Made by a program: the position numbers and the translations under genes
Shown here: piece by piece, positions 61,512-64,000 of the stretch
How positions within the stretch are numbered: position 1 is the stretch's first letter
Layout of the letters: every line of letters begins with the position of its first letter
Origin: Acanthacorydalis orientalis
Taxonomy: Eukaryota > Arthropoda > Insecta > Megaloptera > Corydalidae
NCBI GenBank assembly: GCA_034766995.1
Contig: CM068313.1
Location: 21,112,012 to 21,176,011, forward strand
Direction: 5' to 3'
DNA length: 64,000 nucleotides
The notes under the pieces: model-generated
The model's database searches: none
What the model saw: only the letters and a program-made list of their open reading frames with translations
What the model was told of the DNA's origin: nothing

Positions 61512-62557
61512 TACATTTAGTACTGAATTATACATAATATAATCAATTATTTATAAGCGCTTAGATAAATTACATAAAATAGCGAACAATGTACCATTGT
61601 TTTGTAAATAAATAATGTTTAATATTTAAAAACTTGCATGTTTTCTAAATATTTGAAGCTTTCATTTAATATATACGAATCTCGTCCAAAGCACCGAATA
61701 CGGGAACGTGTTTTGACTACATTCCTTATTTTTCTACATAGTATTTTTCTTGTTTTATAACCTTATATTATTGAGAAAGAAAAAGCGATTTTTTTCTCTG
61801 ACACTATCTTTTTTCATTTTGTTCATTACAATTTACTTCTACAATAACTATATGATCATTTTAATAGTACCTTAATTTGTTCCTTCAAATTAAATATTAA
61901 AATAAGTCCAAGTTTATTTTTCGAATATCGTCATCACAAAAGATCCACTGTGTTCACTATTTATCACTGCAGAACTAATACCGTACATGAAATAATTGTA
62001 TAATAAGCGTTCTTAACTTTTTAAAATAGTAATAAGTGAGGAAATTGATAATAATAAAATATTTCCTTCAGTCCTTATAAACATTAATAAATAAATAAAT
62101 CTAATTTCATAAAAAACATTTCTGGTCCTAAAATATTAATTTTAATTTAAAGCATCTGCCTGTAGTATAAAATTACTATTTTACCTAAGAAATAATTAAA
62201 TAATTATTATTTTTTCTATTTCGCAAATAAAAAGTATATTTTTTAAAAAAAAGGAAAGGAAGACTGACATTCAGTTTATTGCATAGTTGAAATATTTTGA
62301 TTCAAATAAATCACAAAATACCAATTAAGCCAACCAGAGAAAATCATCAAAATAGGCCATCATAATGAAAGAAAAAATAAATAAAAAAATAAAAATGGCC
62401 AAGTAATTACTCTAAGAAAAATATAACATAAAATATAAGGAAATATATATATATATATATATATATAAGCCGAATTTAACATTTTTTTATACTTTCTTAA
62501 TATTAGTCAATGAAAAATATTAAAATCTTTAATAAAACCTTAACTAATGTATATATC

Positions 62558-62561
<4 letters not shown>

Positions 62562-62598
<37 letters not shown>

Positions 62599-62612
62599 TA
62601 GGGAGAGAGAGG
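62562..62612. repeat. (TA)n(GA)n compound microsatellite
   Basis: A TA run passes into GA repeats with AGATAGGGAGAG variation. It is the third plus-strand TA-then-GA compound array. Confidence 0.95.
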
Positions 62613-63657
62613 TAAAGAACGAAAAAGAACATAGGCTTTTAGAAGTTAAGCTCTAGGTTTATTCAAAAACCTCAAACGATGTAGGAAATTATAAAAATAT
62701 ATATCTTTGAGTAAATATAAAAGGGTTAAACCAGAAATACATGGACAAAACAACAAATAAATGTCTGTAACGTTAAGAGATTAAAAAGATTTATGGAAAT
62801 GAAAGCCTAGCAAAAATAAGTAAGTTGGTAATTGATACCTTAAAAATATTAAACTAAAATAATATTATTTTGTACTTGTAAGGGTGGTATTAAAAATATA
62901 AATATTTGCAGTTAATATAACCAGCTGCTATGAATATTACTGAAATAAATAAATTAAATAATATTTCATTCAATAATTTTGTGAATAATAATTTTTACCA
63001 TCGTTTATGTATTTTATAAAAATTAAGTAAATATTTTTTTCATTACATTTCTGAATCATATAGTTTCATATACTTTTCTCTCTGTAAATTGCATAGAAAA
63101 TTAATAATAAACAAAATGAATAGTGCACTCTAGTAAATTCATTCAATACCAACTATGTACATATATTTTTATATATTTTGTTAAAATATAATTAAATGTA
63201 TAAAAAGTAACTCGCATAGTGCATATATTAGTTCATGTTTTAGTAAATATTACAAACCTTTTTCAGGTTTTTAATTAAATTTACCAGCGCTCTTTTCTAC
63301 TCCATATTACATTTAAGCTTTATTTTAGAAATCTATCATTGTCATTAATTTTTTACTTCGTTTATTTCAAATTATGTAAATATTTAACTCTTTACAAGTT
63401 TATACAGTAACTAACATTATTTCAAATTGATTTAAAATAATTAAAGTCATTAACTAAAATATAAATACTTTTCTAACGAAAACTTTAAATTAAATAAGTT
63501 AAACGGTGCAACAAAATATGAAAAAATACAATATCACAAAAATTTAGTTAATATTTACACATTTGAAAAAACCAATATAGACTTCTCAGTGTTTGATGAA
63601 CAATAAAAGAAAGAATAAGGTAATTAAAAATTTAGCATGTACATTTTAAACATGTAC

Positions 63658-63660
<3 letters not shown>

Positions 63661-63691
<31 letters not shown>

Positions 63692-63709
63692 CGTGTGTGT
63701 ATGTGTATG
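63661..63709. repeat. (TA)n(TG)n compound microsatellite
   Basis: A TA run of about 27 nt passes into TGCGTGTGTGTATGTGTATG. Confidence 0.94.
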
Positions 63710-64000
63710 CACATACACGATTGAAAAAGAGAGAAGCAAAGATGATATATATGTCCAAGTTAATGTTTATACTTACCTATCAATACTTCTATTTACCTAT
63801 AAATGTTTCCTGGTGAAACACAATTTCTATAAAGTGATTAAATTAATTTTGCACATACGTTATAATCTCTATGTTGACATATATTATATTTCTAATAGAC
63901 TTAATAATTAACAGAGAGCAATACGTACATGGCACGTACCAGTGTAGAAACTCACACCACTATCTACAACTTATTCCATATAAATAGATATAGATGTACG

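Larger units (their letters stand above)
61510..64000. other. AT-rich desert to the window edge, no gene seen
   Basis: TA tracts lie at 62444-62466, 62562-62612 and 63661-63709. ATGTACAT occurs twice at about 63637-63660 as a direct repeat of a palindrome. The 74-codon frame 63687-63911 begins in a TG repeat. A patch near 61680-61720 has a few CG-containing words. Confidence 0.72.

Overview
This window looks like a gene-poor, very AT-rich stretch of a eukaryotic nuclear genome, most likely from an arthropod and probably an insect. The evidence is: no long open reading frame on either strand, no bacterial gene layout, about 80 (TA)n microsatellites by eye count (one per roughly 0.8 kb), and decayed mariner transposons of two animal-type lineages. 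CpG is not obviously depleted in the GC-richer patches, which would fit a hymenopteran, but that is only a guess. I find no complete protein-coding gene, tRNA, rRNA or CRISPR array. The window could be intergenic or lie inside a very large intron; the sequence alone does not decide this. Layout: 0-18 kb is AT-rich desert crowded with (TA)n tracts, broken by one strikingly CpG-rich islet at 5.98-6.30 kb that is the best promoter or first-exon candidate. From about 18 to 62 kb the desert is interrupted every few kilobases by 100-400 bp GC-enriched islets with ordinary sequence complexity (18.5, 21.8, 23.5, 28.6, 29.4, 30.5, 32.5, 34.3, 37.7, 40.9, 41.7, 46, 48.3, 52.7, 54.6, 55.6, 61.3 kb). These are the positions most likely to hold conserved non-coding elements, small exons or non-coding transcripts. 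None encodes a protein I recognise. Mobile DNA: two mariner copies of the Hsmar1/cecropia type (22.3-22.8 and 43.1-43.7 kb) share the same internal deletion, keeping the terminal repeats and the N-terminal DNA-binding part of the transposase but not the catalytic domain. They therefore look like members of one non-autonomous family. A third fragment (49.3-49.66 kb) is from another mariner clade and joins an N-terminal piece directly to a C-terminal piece. Repeats: besides microsatellites there are local duplications of 120-280 bp at 4.7-5.0, 20.8-21.5 and 57.4-57.7 kb whose units alternate with (TA)n tracts, a 200 bp duplication at 43.7/44.9 kb next to a mariner, and a diverged dispersed repeat at 27.9/31.1 kb. 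The recurrent pairing of duplication edges with TA tracts is the main structural theme and suggests that the microsatellites drive local rearrangement.
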